Assembly: GCA_003988855.1 (NCBI GenBank)
Contig: QYAI01000148.1
Coordinates: 28,053 to 92,052 of the forward strand
Length of the DNA stretch: 64,000 bases
Source: Arachnopeziza araneosa
Taxonomy: Eukaryota > Ascomycota > Leotiomycetes > Helotiales > Arachnopezizaceae
Direction: 5' to 3'
How positions within the stretch are numbered: position 1 is the first letter of the stretch; each line of letters opens with the position of its first letter. The translations under genes were made by a program, and so were the position numbers. Under the pieces are notes generated by a model, which saw only the letters and a program-made list of their open reading frames with translations, did not search any database and was not told the origin of the DNA. Below are positions 48,038-59,420 of this stretch, piece by piece.

Positions 48038-49784
48038 CTATAGAACACGAACTCGAACTCTCTTACTTCCTGGTTTGACAGCGGGGATAAAGCGATCCGC
48101 CCACATCTCAGCATCAGAACTATTCGTGTCCACCAACTCTAATGCCCCCTCATCAGTCTCAAACCTTACCTCGGGTGACCCATACCTCCGAAAAACACTA
48201 GCAAGCCATAAATACATCTCGGCATAAGCAAGGTTGATACCAAGACACGAACGACTTCCCTTTGAAAATGAGACCAGATAGCGATCCAATCTAGTATTGT
48301 CTATCCAGCGATTAGGTTGAAACTCGTACGAGTTTGGAAATATGGACTCGTCGTGGTGGATGAGCACCGATGTCATACTCACCGGGGTACCGGCAGGGAT
48401 CATCCACTCACAATCGTCAGATGCGAAAGCTAGAGGCTCTTGTGGGATGCGATGAAGGCGACCACTTATACCATAGCCAAGTCGAAGGCCTTCCTTAACG
48501 ACACCCGTGAGATATGGAAGGTTTGACAAAGTCGCCTCTGGAGTCACGACGTCAGGATCTGGTATTGCTTGAGCTAATTCTTCCTTGAGAGCTCTTAGCA
48601 CGGTAGGATTAGAGAGAAGGTGGAAAGTTATATATGTCAAAATCAAAGACAGTGTCTCTTGACCTGCCGCGATAATAGTGTGGGCTTCTTCGGTAAGCCG
48701 TTCAACTTGTTTCTCTTCTGGGGGGAGATTGCTGCTTAGTAGGGCGTGGAAAACCGTTGGATATGCTAAATCTTCACGTCCCTTGGTCTTTTCATTTGTG
48801 ATCTGGATGACCTGCTTTCGCATACTCTAATAATCGTTTCAGTCAACAAAAAACTCATGAAGTCATGTATGGCTCACATACATTTTTCAGCTCCACCAGA
48901 GTTGCTAAATCATACCCCATGTGCGAAAGCATGAATTCGGGCAGTGATTGTACGATTTTAAATATCCAAGCGTTGTGTTTCATAAATATCAACATCTTGC
49001 TAGATTCGTGCATGGACTCGTGGTTCGCGGCATCAAAGTCAGGTTTTTCCAAACGATTATAGGTTCTGCCGAAGGTGTACATCATTATGACATCTACGAA
49101 TAGATCAGCAGAGATACAAGGATAATACGGGGAGTTTCTATCTTTTTCTTCGTTGGGCGCTCATGAGAACTGACCATTACTGAATGCATTTACTACAACT
49201 GGCATCCTTATCACCTCGCCCGTACCTTTCAATCCGTTCAACCTCCCCAGGAATGTCTGTACCCTTTCTTCGATCATTGGTTGCAACCTTCTCACGCTTG
49301 CAACTGAGAAGAATGGATTCATCGGCGCTCTCCTCGCACGGTGTAAATTGTGGTCAACCGTCGCGAATGTGGATCCATCCATGCCAAATATCCCCGTAAA
49401 CCAATACCATTTGTCACTCTTTCTATTTGAGGAGTACAGTGTCTCATAGAATTGAGGAGTGGAGATATGTAACTCGTAAGGATTGATTCGGACAATTGGT
49501 CCATATTTCTTGTGCAGGTCGCGAATGTGGAATGTGAATTGGCCGTACTCCGGATACACATCATAGTAGAATTCATACCTGGGGTTTGTGAGAAATCAGG
49601 CAACTTGCGGAAAGGATACAACATAATCGTACCAGAAAGTCAATGCTGCGAGTTTGGGACCAGGAAAGGCTGAGATAGGGCTTAAGTAGAGGCGATAGAC
49701 AGTACCGTAGACAGTCCAGAGCACTAGTCCAACAACTGCAAAGGACAATGCTCGAGCAACATCGATCTCCATGAGAACCTCCAT
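48038..49784 (-). CDS. Cytochrome P450 (trichothecene-oxygenase-like group)
   Basis: Exons 49784-49633, 49578-49175, 49093-48882 and 48826-48038 give 518 residues in one frame. The N-terminal anchor 'LSFAVVGLVLWTVYGTVYRL' is followed by 'SPISAFPGPKLAALTFWYEF', typical of fungal CYPs related to CYP58/CYP65/CYP68 tailoring enzymes. The I-helix oxygen-binding motif is 'AAGQETLS', ExxR is 'KEGLRLGYG', 'PNRW' is the PERF-like element and the haem loop is 'FSKGSRSCLGINLAYAE'. The gene lies 3 kb beyond the PKS block, in the opposite strand, next to a HET gene. It may be an extra tailoring enzyme of that block, or may partner the terpene-cyclase-like gene 4 kb away. Substrate not inferable. Confidence 0.9.
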
Positions 49785-50075
49785 CCTACCTAGGAAGGTA
49801 GTGAGGGGTCAACGCGCAGTGGTTTCTTTGACTGGAATATAGCCGGCCGTTGACCTCTACTTATCCGCTGTGCAACTAGTTAAGGTGGGGAAGATGCACC
49901 TCTGTGATGTGGCCTTGCAGCAACCCTTCCCCGGACCGCTCATGCGCGAGCGGAATGCAACCCAAGACGGGATGCAACTATTTCAAGCCAAGACAAAAAA
50001 CATGGAATGGGAGAGGTTCTCTGTAAAACACGGACCGTGGATTCTTAATATCAAGTTCATAATCTACCTCCATAC

Positions 50076-52351
50076 TCATAATATCAAAACTGTTTTCACT
50101 TCCCACTCTTGCAGCCATTGCTCAATATTCACTGCATTATATAACAGAACCACCCCAACTCGTCTGAAAAATCTCTCACTCCCTTCATCCGCTGATTCTA
50201 GGATTAAAAAATGCATTACTGGCGGATCATTTAGATTCTGAACCCACATTGCGATGTGAAGCAAGCTCAAATTCCGACCATTCCGATGTCGCTCCAAAAA
50301 CCTCTCTTCAATTCCACAATCAAAATATCGGAACATGACTCCCATTTGCTCCTCCACTCCTGGAATTATGTGACGATGGTAATACTCCTCCTCGAACTTC
50401 GACCACTGGCTCGTGGACTTCCACTTCCCGCGCAATCTCAAACTCGCCGACGAGATCTCACCATAATAGTTTCCATCCGTGGAGACAATGTTTTGTCGGA
50501 CTGGAGTGGTTTCTACACTCAAGATTTCGGTTTGGTTTATGTTAGATATATAGAGATGCTCGTCCAGGGTACGAATTTGTCCCACAATAGAAGCCCAGCT
50601 CCAAGTGGGAGCTCGATACAGGACCACGACCTCAGCTCTTTCCGAGTCTGCCACAGTCCACAATAGACCGCGAAGTAGATCTCCTTTCCAGAGTCCAGCC
50701 ACGTACTGGTCAGTGAGACGGCGATTAAATTCGGTAGCTATACCGACGAGTGCAGGAAATACATCGGAATTGAAGGTCATCTTGCGACGCGTATAGTCCG
50801 CAATGATAGAGTACCACTGAAGATACGATATGTCTCTAACCGTGAGTCCTTCAGTCTTGACATCTTCAATAGATGAAATTGCTCCTCCCATGTCGGAGAG
50901 AAATCGTTTATTTCTCGACCAGCTCCAGACTTTCTCTCGGGTACTAGGGGCTATGGGGGTCATGTCTCCTTCAGCAAGGGAGCGACTTCTACACTCCCAC
51001 AACATTTGCTGTGTACCGTAATGTATTGTTCGAGGGGCAAGCAACGATTCTTGTAGAACCCAGGCACGTGAGCACAACTTACTGTTAGGCTCTGACATGC
51101 TTGTTTCCCAGTCGTCAAGAGCTGGTCGGATGAACATTGATGTTTGAATGCCGTGAATTTCGCTCTTGAATGGTAACTCGATGGGAGCAAACTCAAGATT
51201 TCTCTCTTTTAATATCCCTTCGTGGCTATCTCGAGATGCTTCTGCTGCGATTGTCACATAGGAGTTCTTGTAAATATCGGCCATTTGAGCAGCCTCCTGT
51301 TCCCAGTCTGATTTGGAGTCTTGAATGATACATAAAGAATCGATCCATATATATCTGAGTCCCAATCCTCTAGTAACTTTGACCGCGTCTTGAAAAGTTC
51401 GAGGTAAGATGCTCATTGGGATACTCTTCATTCTGTCAGCGATATTTGTTGTGAGCGTTGTAAGGGGTCGATTGCCGACTACCGCATTATTTGGGGGTGT
51501 TTTTGCGTGTTCTGGAACTGAAGTAAAAGGTTCAGATAATGGAAGTGAGCCAATCTGGGCGAGTGGAGCACCTCCCCAACAATGGCTAAGAGCCGCATAA
51601 TTCCGAGAAGGACCCCTCTTGATCTCAGAGGCCAAAATCAATCTCGGTTCTTGAGAACCATTGACAAAACCAACGTCGATCATTCTGGTCGGCAGAGGGG
51701 TTTGTGTTTCCCTTATTTCAAGGGCGCTGTCTTGGGTTTCTGTTTTACAGAATTGGTGCTCGCCTGAGGACATGCATTCGCGTAACCAAGAATTTGCAAT
51801 ATTGAAACAGTCTTCTGAAGCTGGATCTGAAGAAACTCGCCTGCCACTAATAAGCTTCAAGCCGGGCTCAGCAACTTTCGACCCTATCAAGAGTTAATTT
51901 TCTTCTTGGTGAAGGAGGAAGCAATACCTCGAGGAACGTAAATTTCCAATTGAGCAATTATCGTTCCTCGGCAAGAAGCCCAAAGTTTGGAGCCACCTTG
52001 ATATCCAGGATGGGCATGACCTTTCAGTCGTAATTTGAGGTCGATTGGATGAGAGGATAGGCGTCGGAGCTGTACTGGTTGCTTGATTAAATTGTGCGCG
52101 CGTCTTTCAATCGCTTTGCAGAGTTTGCATCCCGCCCTTGCGGCGGATTCGAGTTCAGCGAAGCTTGCGTGTTGCTCTGTACCACTAAAGATACCAGTTT
52201 CGAGGACTTCTTCCGACGGAATCAATTTGTCGACGTTGATATTCTGGCAGATTTCGCATAACATAGTGATGGTTGAGGAAAAAGTATCGCCAAATAGTGG
52301 GGAGTTGGCTACTTTAGCGTTGGGTTGGCTGGGCCAGCTTGAACTCTCCAA
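50076..52351 (-). CDS. HET-domain protein, apparently intact
   Basis: Exons 52351-51928 and 51883-50076 (44-base intron) give 743 residues; the splice joins 'YVPRG' to 'SKVAEPGLKL', avoiding the stop that ends the first ORF. The N-terminal Cys-rich part has 'CEICQNINV' and 'AGCKLCKAIE', common before HET domains. The HET core follows: 'YAALSHCWGG', 'LTTNIADRMKSIPM', 'LPRTFQDAVKVTRGL', 'YIWIDSLCIIQDSKSDWEQE', 'RAWVLQESLLAPRTIHYG'. A typical C-terminal segment 'RAPTWSWASIVGQI' is present. HET proteins act in allorecognition and programmed cell death after hyphal fusion. All core blocks are present without stops, in contrast to the relic at 23.5-24.5 kb. An alternative start (MLCEIC) lies 29 codons in. 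Confidence 0.93.
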
Positions 52352-52930
52352 CCACGACAGTTGCTGGGTGAAACTAGAAAAAAGTCGTAAGGGCTCCGAT
52401 TAAGATCTTTGAATTGAAGAGACAACTTGAACTAACACCAAGTCTGCCAAACTCGAGTTGGGCGAAGTTACGAGATTTAGCGAATGTTAGGAATTACCTG
52501 CACGTGACTACCACTTGATTGTCACGGGACTTTGAGCACTTTAGGTCTATCCGATACGACAAGATAAATAGCGCAGAATCTCCATTATATCCTCGCCCGT
52601 CATCTATGATTAAGAGGTTCGCAATGTGAGTTGTTGTACTGGAGAATCGCGAAGGTTTTGCACAATTTCTTTCTCTGGGCGCAGGGCACAACGAACTCTT
52701 CTTTGCGACCGACGAATAAGCCTTCGCATCTTTCATGACCAGAAATAAGCTGAAGCCTATTTGATTCGGGGTTTTTTTTTTTCATTTCCACACTTTGGCC
52801 TTATATTTATGGAAATAGGATTCAAATCAGAAGAAAGGCGAGGAGGTTGAACTGGTAGGTGGGATAGGTATGTACGACGGCCAGGTTCAGCCTTTTCCCT
52901 CCAGACGTTACGGCCTATTTTCTTAATATC

Positions 52931-53437
52931 GTGGTCAAGGCTATACTTGCCTTGGTAAATCATACAGCTGTATCAGATCAGCTTTTCCCAAAACCAAGAG
53001 ATGGAGACCCGTTCGTCTACCAGCCTCCTTCAAATTCCTGCTCATCAAATGGTTTACTGACGTTTGAGCAACACCCTGATATTCAAGCAAGCACAATGCT
53101 AGTCGGAGGAGTCATAGCAAACGACGGCACTGGCATGACAGCCACGGGATTCGTCATCCAGATATTTCTGCTCTTTGCCGCTCTCTGTGGATTCGGGATA
53201 TTCCTATGGCCCTCGCTTCATCTCATACAGGAATGGCCAGCGCAGTGGATCAGTCTCGTATCTCAATTAGACAGAGATACCCTAGATCAAGCTCTGATTG
53301 GAACTTCGACAGGAGAGAATATCGTAGGTGGAGCAGGTGAGTTGTTCTTGACATCCATGCCTGTGCAGCCAGGAGTTTTTCGACTGGTACTTTCTCGGCG
53401 TCAAGGAGATCTCGAAAAAGGAGCTTTACATGTTTGA
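52931..53437 (+). CDS. Hypothetical small protein with one membrane segment
   Basis: An open frame of 168 codons without recognisable domain. One hydrophobic stretch ('GFVIQIFLLFAALCGFGIFLW', about residues 73-92) could span a membrane; the rest is polar. A second in-frame ATG at 53096 would start just before that stretch. The frame begins without an obvious promoter and overlaps no other convincing ORF. It could be a lineage-specific small membrane protein or chance. The 580 bases to the left (52352-52930) show no gene and must hold the HET promoter. Confidence 0.35.
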   Translation: MVKAILALVNHTAVSDQLFPKPRDGDPFVYQPPSNSCSSNGLLTFEQHPDIQASTMLVGGVIANDGTGMTATGFVIQIFLLFAALCGFGIFLWPSLHLIQEWPAQWISLVSQLDRDTLDQALIGTSTGENIVGGAGELFLTSMPVQPGVFRLVLSRRQGDLEKGALHV

Positions 53438-53685
53438 GCGTTACCAATAAGTGTAAATGAATACCTAGAACTTTCTGTCAGTATAGAGATGCGGAGACAA
53501 GATGCCCAAAGATAATGAAATAGATTAAATAATATAGCGAAGCACAAAATGATTCCGATTTATGGATGATCAATAATGAGCAGAGTTAACGCGATACGAT
53601 AGTATAGAGCTGTTTGGATAATATACTTGGGAACTAAAACATAAGTCCGTCTCCAACCATGCGCTCATTCTTATCCATTGTACTA

Positions 53686-54676
53686 TTACAATTTCTTCTC
53701 AATGTAGCGATCCTCCCCGTTTCCGCTCACTCTTCTCCCATCAGCCAATACTCTCTCCGTACCTTTTATACGCCATAGAGCATATGGATACACGCAATCG
53801 CAAATCAAAGCGGTCGCCCATAAGAAGAGACCGAACGGCGACATGAAGTATTCATGAGCCTCGCTCCAAAAATACCACTCCCAGCCATAAACGAGATAAA
53901 ACCCGATGATGGATCCAAGCGTTCTCGTACCCCTAGACGTTTAGTAACCGAGACTTTGTCAACGGGGTTCGAAAACCTTACCAGATAGCCCAACTCACAC
54001 CACCAGAGTGCTGTCGTACAACGAGTTGACAGAGGCTTGCTGCAGATAGATGTGCTTGACAAACTGCTGCGCTCCAAAAGCCTAATTCGGTCGTATCTGG
54101 ACCTACAACACCTTTGTAGAACTTTCCTTCGCGCTGCCCAATATTATTCTGAATCCACCAATCCGCAAACGTCCAATGGCCTATCGAAGCAGCAACAACC
54201 ATAACAGTAAAGATCATGCCAATTCTACGTGCAATTGCGGGTGAATGCCGCCACTCGTTCTTAGCATATTTCACCATGCTATACACCAGACCACAGTCGA
54301 TGATCAACCAGACCGTGAAAGCGAATCGTTCGAGCGGGGACTCGGCCACGTAGAGCGCATACACCACTTCCCAGGCAAAGTTGAGAGCGAGAGCGAAAAG
54401 GGGCATGCCGTATGACTGCGATCGAAACGACTCGTGAACAATCAATACGTAGCAGAGCGTCCACAATCCGCCTCCGATCATAAGAAACAGGTTGCTGACA
54501 GGGACCACATGACTGGGAACATGGGGTGGGGGAACGTCGTTAGAGCCCATTCCTGTCGCGAGAGAAATATACCGACGATTGAAAGAACAATGAATTGGAG
54601 AGGGATTGTTGTTGAAGGGAGGTAAGCCGCTTGGGGTTGGTGGTGGTGATAGTAGGACGGTTCTCGTGCTATTCAC
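53686..54676 (-). CDS. Integral membrane terpene-cyclase-like protein (PaxB/Pyr4 family)
   Basis: Exons 54676-53982 and 53932-53686 give 313 residues. Seven hydrophobic helices can be counted. Family landmarks are 'ALNFAWEVVYALY', whose Glu corresponds to an essential Glu of Pyr4, and the last helix 'GLFLWATALICDCVYPYALW', whose Asp lies where Pyr4 has its second essential acid. 'EWYFWSEAHEYFM' precedes it. Characterised members cyclise epoxidised meroterpenoid or indole-diterpene chains in the ER membrane. The first 42 residues are extra compared with Pyr4 and Pro/Ser-rich; a second Met (MGSNDVPPP) would give the usual length. No prenyltransferase or FAD epoxidase lies nearby, so it is either an orphan homologue or partners distant genes. 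Confidence 0.8.
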
Positions 54677-54846
54677 AGAATCGCGTTTTGCGCGTAGGTC
54701 AGCACAAAGGCGGTGTGTCAGGGAAGCTCAATTTTTTGGATATCTAATGACCGAGAACAAACGTCTAAAGATGATACGGTTATATTATATATATTCATGA
54801 GTTTAAGGAGTGAGGTCTGCCGCAGTTCTCCTTACATAGTACAAAG

Positions 54847-54874
54847 GTCACGTGCTAGGTTAGATGCACGTGAC
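54847..54874. promoter_or_regulatory. Inverted pair of E-boxes upstream of the terpene-cyclase-like gene
   Basis: GTCACGTGC and GCACGTGAC form perfect 9-base arms around a 10-base spacer, about 170 bases upstream of the start codon at 54676. Each arm contains the CACGTG core bound by fungal bHLH or Cbf1/SREBP-type factors. A dimer-of-dimers site is possible; function is inferred. Confidence 0.5.
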
Positions 54875-55292
54875 GCGGAAGGATATCCTTGCAACAATCT
54901 CTTTGAAAGTTAAAACGAAGCAACTTTACAAGTACTAAAACTTTATGCCATACTCCTTGCCTTTAGTGACATTTTAGTAGTGTTGTTCAGAAACTAGAAA
55001 ACTCCGACTCTTGGTTGTGTAGGGTGGTGGTTGTGCGGTAAATCCGAGTACGCCCTGCGATGGCCGTTGCCACCATCGTTGTGCCCGCTATTGTGCTTAT
55101 TATGATCGTGCCAGCCAGCTCCTGTGGTAGGGAAACTCGTTTTTGGTCCTCTTATTACCCCGCCGCCGCTTCCCAACATTTGTAAGCTCACAATTCCTCG
55201 CAATAATTCAACTCACTAGTCAACCGACTTTCTACAGTCATTCGCATTTGTGTTAAATAAACAATTAAACCTCTTCAATTAAGGACCCTCTC

Positions 55293-55808
55293 GTGGGCAT
55301 CCCTGATTCTTGGCGCTCGTGGACCCATGTAACCGCAGAAACGATCATGTCAGATACCCGCTCCCACAGTACAGCGAAACCGGATTTGTCGGGCAGGTTG
55401 ACGAAATTAGCACAAGGTTTCCACAAGTTCTCCCTACGGCTCGGGACCAAGAGAAAATCAGGCGCGCCTGTATACTGCAGTGTTTGCTGGAAAATGATGA
55501 CAACTCTAGAAGGCCTCGAGGCACTTGCTTCCGACGACTATGTGTTCGACTGTGGTCGCAAGTATGGCTACAGGCATCACAACAAAGCAGGACTAGAGGC
55601 GGCTCTCACGTTAGGCTGCACTCTCTGCCAAGCTGTCGTTGGTGCATTAAACCTATATTGGTATTTTGGGAGACAAGAATTTATACAGAAGTGGACGTAT
55701 CGCACCGATGAGCCAATTTGGGTCCAGGCTGTGACAGAAAGTTTCATGATACCAGCAAGCGTTTCGGTGGCACCTTCAGGCCATCCATTTGAGAACTTAA
55801 GTACTTAA
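55293..55808 (+). CDS. Cys-rich N-terminal fragment, possibly of a HET-like gene
   Basis: The frame gives 171 residues, perhaps starting at the inner Met (MSDTRSHS, residue 19). It contains 'CSVCWKMMTTLEGLEAL' and 'LGCTLCQAVVGAL', the CxxC and GC-x-x-C spacing seen in front of many HET domains. No HET core follows: the frame stops at 55808, and a different frame stays open to about 56010 with a Lys/Glu-rich start. This may be a truncated gene or the first exon of one whose rest has decayed. Confidence in a functional product is low. Confidence 0.35.
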   Translation: MGIPDSWRSWTHVTAETIMSDTRSHSTAKPDLSGRLTKLAQGFHKFSLRLGTKRKSGAPVYCSVCWKMMTTLEGLEALASDDYVFDCGRKYGYRHHNKAGLEAALTLGCTLCQAVVGALNLYWYFGRQEFIQKWTYRTDEPIWVQAVTESFMIPASVSVAPSGHPFENLST

Positions 55809-56037
55809 TTTATTGTAAGAATGAAGAAGAGAAGGAAGAGGAGAAGGGAAAGCAGCAATCCCGCCTGCATGAGTTAAATTTTGTTACTACAAAATGCAAT
55901 CGAAACCTACGACACTATGATCTTCGCCCGCCAACACAACCTTTTCAAATACTTCACTCCAAGTATGCTTCAAGTTTTGTATTCAATGTTATCTGTGGTT
56001 GGTTCAGATGACAATTTTCGAATTCACCTCGAATATA

Positions 56038-56451
56038 TTTAGTCAGTGTCGCTGCTCGGCTTAGGCGCTACTATGAGGTTTTCAACGAGCGTCCCCTAAA
56101 AACCGACATCATTGAGTACTGCAAACAGGATGTTGTATTATTATCTGGTTTATACGACGTTTACAATACCAAGTTGCGCCAACCCGAACAAGCAGTTTAC
56201 CGGATCCACGTCCGCGAAGCAACAAAGGATGGTATTAAGCTGTCGCAGCGTTCGGTTTACAGTGGGAATTCAGAGGGCAATGCTCTTCGGTGCAGTGATT
56301 AGACTATCGAAAAAGAGATAGAGTCTTGGAATGGAGATATTATAACGGAAGCAATGACGACTGGGGCAATGACACAGCTCGAGATTGCATTAGATGGGAA
56401 GATGACATGCTCAAGTTCCTTAGTTTGATTTCTGGGTCGCACACTGGATGA
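56038..56451 (+). pseudogene. Relic of a fungal 3'-5' exonuclease-domain gene (DnaQ/RNase D-like)
   Basis: The frame first reads 'YYEVFNERPLKTDIIEYCKQ', continuing 'DVVLLSGLYDVYNTKL', which matches the last helix of fungal 3'-5' exonuclease domains with its catalytic Tyr-x-x-x-Asp ('YCKQD'). It runs on through 'REATKDGIKLSQRSVY' to a TAG at 56300-56302. Two bases out of register the next frame continues with 'DYRKRDRVLEWRYY' and 'NDTARDCIRWEDDML', the kind of tail I associate with this family, ending at 56451. The register change and the lack of the N-terminal half of the domain indicate a decayed copy. The 5' limit is approximate. Confidence 0.6.
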
Positions 56452-56553
56452 TACCGTCTGTCCAAAACTAGTAACTCCATATCGGCGGGCAAAGCTGTGG
56501 CAATATTAGGTGGCTTCCCTGGAGGCCTTGTCATGCTCATTGCATTTTATAGA

Positions 56554-56661
56554 GGACGGCAGGGTCCACGAGGACTTCCAAGAACGCCTGGTCGAGAAGG
56601 GATTCCCGACGGATAGGGGCCAACAGGAGTTCGAGGAGATCCTGGTGGGGAGGGGGAACAG
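56554..56661 (+). pseudogene. Collagen-like Gly-X-Y relic
   Basis: Read in the frame beginning GGA at 56554, twelve successive triplets have Gly in the first place ten times: GRQ, GPR, GLP, RTP, GRE, GIP, DG-stop, GPT, GVR, GDP, GGE, GEQ. The two exceptions (AGA for Arg, GAC for Asp) are each one G-to-A change from a Gly codon, and the TAG is one C-to-T change from CAG. No full gene surrounds it; a hydrophobic segment ('GGLVMLIAFY') precedes it in the same frame. Likely the remains of a small collagen-like gene. Confidence 0.45.
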
Positions 56662-57626
56662 ATACCCACAAGTGTTAGCAGCACAGCTGGTTATTCATGG
56701 TTGGAATTGATTTCTAGCTGTGCCGAAAGAACTCTCCAGATTCTTGATTGAGTCCTCTTCGCAACCAATACAGTCCCGAGAGTGATGCGAGGGTCTGCAC
56801 TACTTACCTAGTTGATGATTTCATCAGATCTCTAAATTTGAGGTGTCGCTTAGGAAGGTGGTTGAACTTTGTAGGCCACACCCCTTAACCACGATCCCCT
56901 TTCGCTTTGCTTGTAGACGGCCCAACATCAGACATTGGCTCAAACGCCACGAGTTGGCTGTTAACGCGAATATCATCCTCTGAATCAAATTCACCGTGTT
57001 CGTCCTATCGGCAGTCACTGCTTGGCAACATGTGTGTAGGGCCAAGGATCGAATGAGGTATCAAAAGGTTTAGACCGCTGTTTCGTGTACTTCTTGGTTC
57101 CTTGCTCAACCTCGGACGGTTCTAAAAGATCGAGCAGAAGACTGCGATCGGTCCTCCAAACGTCTCGCTCTTGAGTTTTGAACCCAATGCGGATCTCAGG
57201 TTTGATTTGCAACTCTCTAGCTGCCGGGTCGCCGAGGGTCGACGTCGTCTGCCCTCACAAGATCCCGATAGGAGGCGTCAAACTCATCCATGTTCTCAAC
57301 AGCCTGGCCTTTAGTGGATGGAGCTTCAGGCATATTGGCAAGTCCATTCTCTCGAGATCCATCTGGGACCCTGCCCATCGGTCCTCTTTAACGGGAGAAA
57401 GGAATTGACACTCTCGCGCGTTTCCCTCACATTCTCCGCTAAAGGCTATCACTCCTGCTCCTGTGAAATTGGTCTTTCCAGCACACCTTGGGCTTCCGTT
57501 ACAGGGTCTTGACGTGGTGTGCCCGTGTGCGTTGCTGGATTCAACCGCAATCCCAAAAACGGCGGAGACCTCACCAGCTCAGGAGGGTTAACCTCGGGAG
57601 GGGGAAGTGGGAGACGCCAGTCATCT
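56662..57626. other. Intergenic
   Basis: No gene is supported. Several ORFs of 60-75 codons occur on both strands (56824-57045, 57015-57212, 57178-57408) without motifs and overlapping one another. The 3' side of the regulator gene begins at 57627. Confidence 0.4.
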
Positions 57627-59277
57627 TTATCCTGTTGGCCGACCGAAAAATTCGAAGTGAACAGATCCCCGATCGAAAGTATCCCTAAACGGCACCGGAA
57701 ATCCAAATTCATCCACTCCCACACCTATCTCTTGCGCTTCCTTGTGTCTTGCTTCAAGCTCCCAGTATTGTTGGATCATTTGAGCGACGTGAACGCTGTT
57801 CCACATCCCCTCTCGTCGCGGACACCGTAACAAGAGCTCCATTGCCGTTGTTTGAATAGTGACGGTAGGACCGTTGATACAGACGTAATAAAGCGGTCCT
57901 ATCAAGCCCAAATCGCTGCTGAAAGTAAGCGGCGGCTTTCCATTCTTCGCATCCTGTTCTGCAGCTACAATTAAAGGTCGCGACAAATTGATGACTATCT
58001 GAAAGTCGTCCAAGTATTCCAAGAATTTCTCCGCGTTCACTGCTTCGGACAAAGATCTCAAATCACTCATGTCAGGACGGACACCAGCCATCATTTTCGC
58101 CGTCGTGTGATGTATTTTTAACAATGCAGCGCCTCGTATTTCTCTGCTGGTAAGATCTTTGCTTTTGGATAGCATGAATTTTTCGAATGCAAGGTTCCAG
58201 AGAGACAACTGAAACGTGTATTTGTCGAATATGGCGAGGCTTTCTGTGGGTTGTAAAACGACAGGTAGATCTACACTGTGTATCTTCAAGTCAGCATGTG
58301 CTTGGTAGAGAAAAGATAGCTTTGAGGCTTTAATCTAGGAGTGAGGCAATGTACTTACTCCCACATGTAGAACGCCCTAAACAATCCATTCGCAGCCTGA
58401 TTTAAAGCTTTCCGAGCCTCTTCTAGACTTTCAAACTCTTTTGAAATTACAATCTCTTTCGCGGAGACGTTCATCAATTCTCTAGCAAAGGCTGTCTGAT
58501 CATGCGTACTTCTTGTTTCAACGTAAATAATAGACTGTATCGACAATCTCAGAAAAAGAGGAGTAATGTTGTCCTCGATGATATGGTTCCCTGTAGACGA
58601 CATCCTCACGTCCCGCAGAATCCCAAGCCCGCTTTGAAGATGGACCATGGCTGATTCGAACCAGCCTCGCAGGCTGTCGAAACAGACAAACAGTATGCAG
58701 GACATGAGCGCCGTAAGCGGTTCCTCCTTTCCCCTTGAAAGAGAACTCCGTAGTGCTCCCACAGCTTTCGCGTACTGGTTCAGTGCGAATTGGGTTTTTT
58801 GGTCCTCCGCTGACGAGGTTGAGGGCACCAGCCTCTTCAGTGAGAAGTCTTCATGCAAGGCTCCTATTGCAATTACAGCGTGCCGTAGAGAAGGCTTTTG
58901 TGCAGAAGCAGCCAGTATAAGTTGTTCCCAGAATGAAGAATCATAGTAACCAGATAGTTCCGCTGCTGTATTCCGAAGAAAGAAATCGAAGCCTCTCTTC
59001 TCCTCCGCATTGCCGGGTATGTGTATAGAGATTCGTTGGATGAGGTCTTTCGAGTTCGTAATATCGCTAATATACCCATCGCACTTTCGTCCGGTCGTCG
59101 AACACCGCTGACAGCTCGGCTTGGCTTCGTCGCACTTGATCCTCCTAACTCTAAAAGTTGTGTAAGTTAATTGTCCATCTAGGAGAGTGCAGTGTGCACC
59201 TACTTGCAAGTTCCGCATCCTGTCTTCACCCTTGGAAGGCATCGTCGTCTGCGTTGCTGAACCTGATCTGCCGCCAT
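57627..59277 (-). CDS. Zn(II)2Cys6 transcription factor
   Basis: Nuclear regulator of 504 residues from exons 59277-59204, 59150-58359 and 58275-57627. The start at 59277 (MAADQVQQRRRR) was chosen because only this frame, with the first splice, rebuilds the complete binuclear cluster: 'KTGCGTCK' joined to 'VRRIKCDEAKPSCQRC' and 'STTGRKCDGY', giving all six Cys with normal spacing. An ORF starting at 59242 in another frame misses the first two Cys. The rest is a fungal-specific middle region ('AVIAIGALHEDFS', 'LMSCILFVCFDSLRG', 'LQSGLGILRD') common to regulators of metabolic genes. It is 12 kb from the PKS block, so it is not obviously its pathway regulator. Confidence 0.92.
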
Positions 59278-59360
59278 CTCAAGTCTCGTGTTCGATGGTA
59301 GCAAAACATGTCGAGTAAAGGAATTGAGGAAAAGAGAATAGGAGATGACGCCGATTTAAG

Positions 59361-59420
59361 TATAACGTATTATATAAGCAGCTCGTGAGAAACGTGAAAA
59401 GCTCCAGTTGCTTATATAAC
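59361..59420. repeat. Short inverted repeat resembling the transposon end at 63.17 kb
   Basis: TTATATAAGCA (59370-59380) and TGCTTATATAA (59409-59419) are perfect 11-base inverted arms. The left part, starting TATAACGTATT at 59361, is close to the sequence starting TATAACGTATT at 63174 near the right-hand transposase, including the following 'aagc' and 'agct' blocks. It could be a solo end or MITE-like remnant. Confidence 0.5.

Noticed and set aside
57627..59277. Zn2Cys6 factor as the regulator of the PKS cluster
   Set aside because: It is 12 kb away, beyond a glucanase, a HET gene and relics; no positional support beyond being in the same window.
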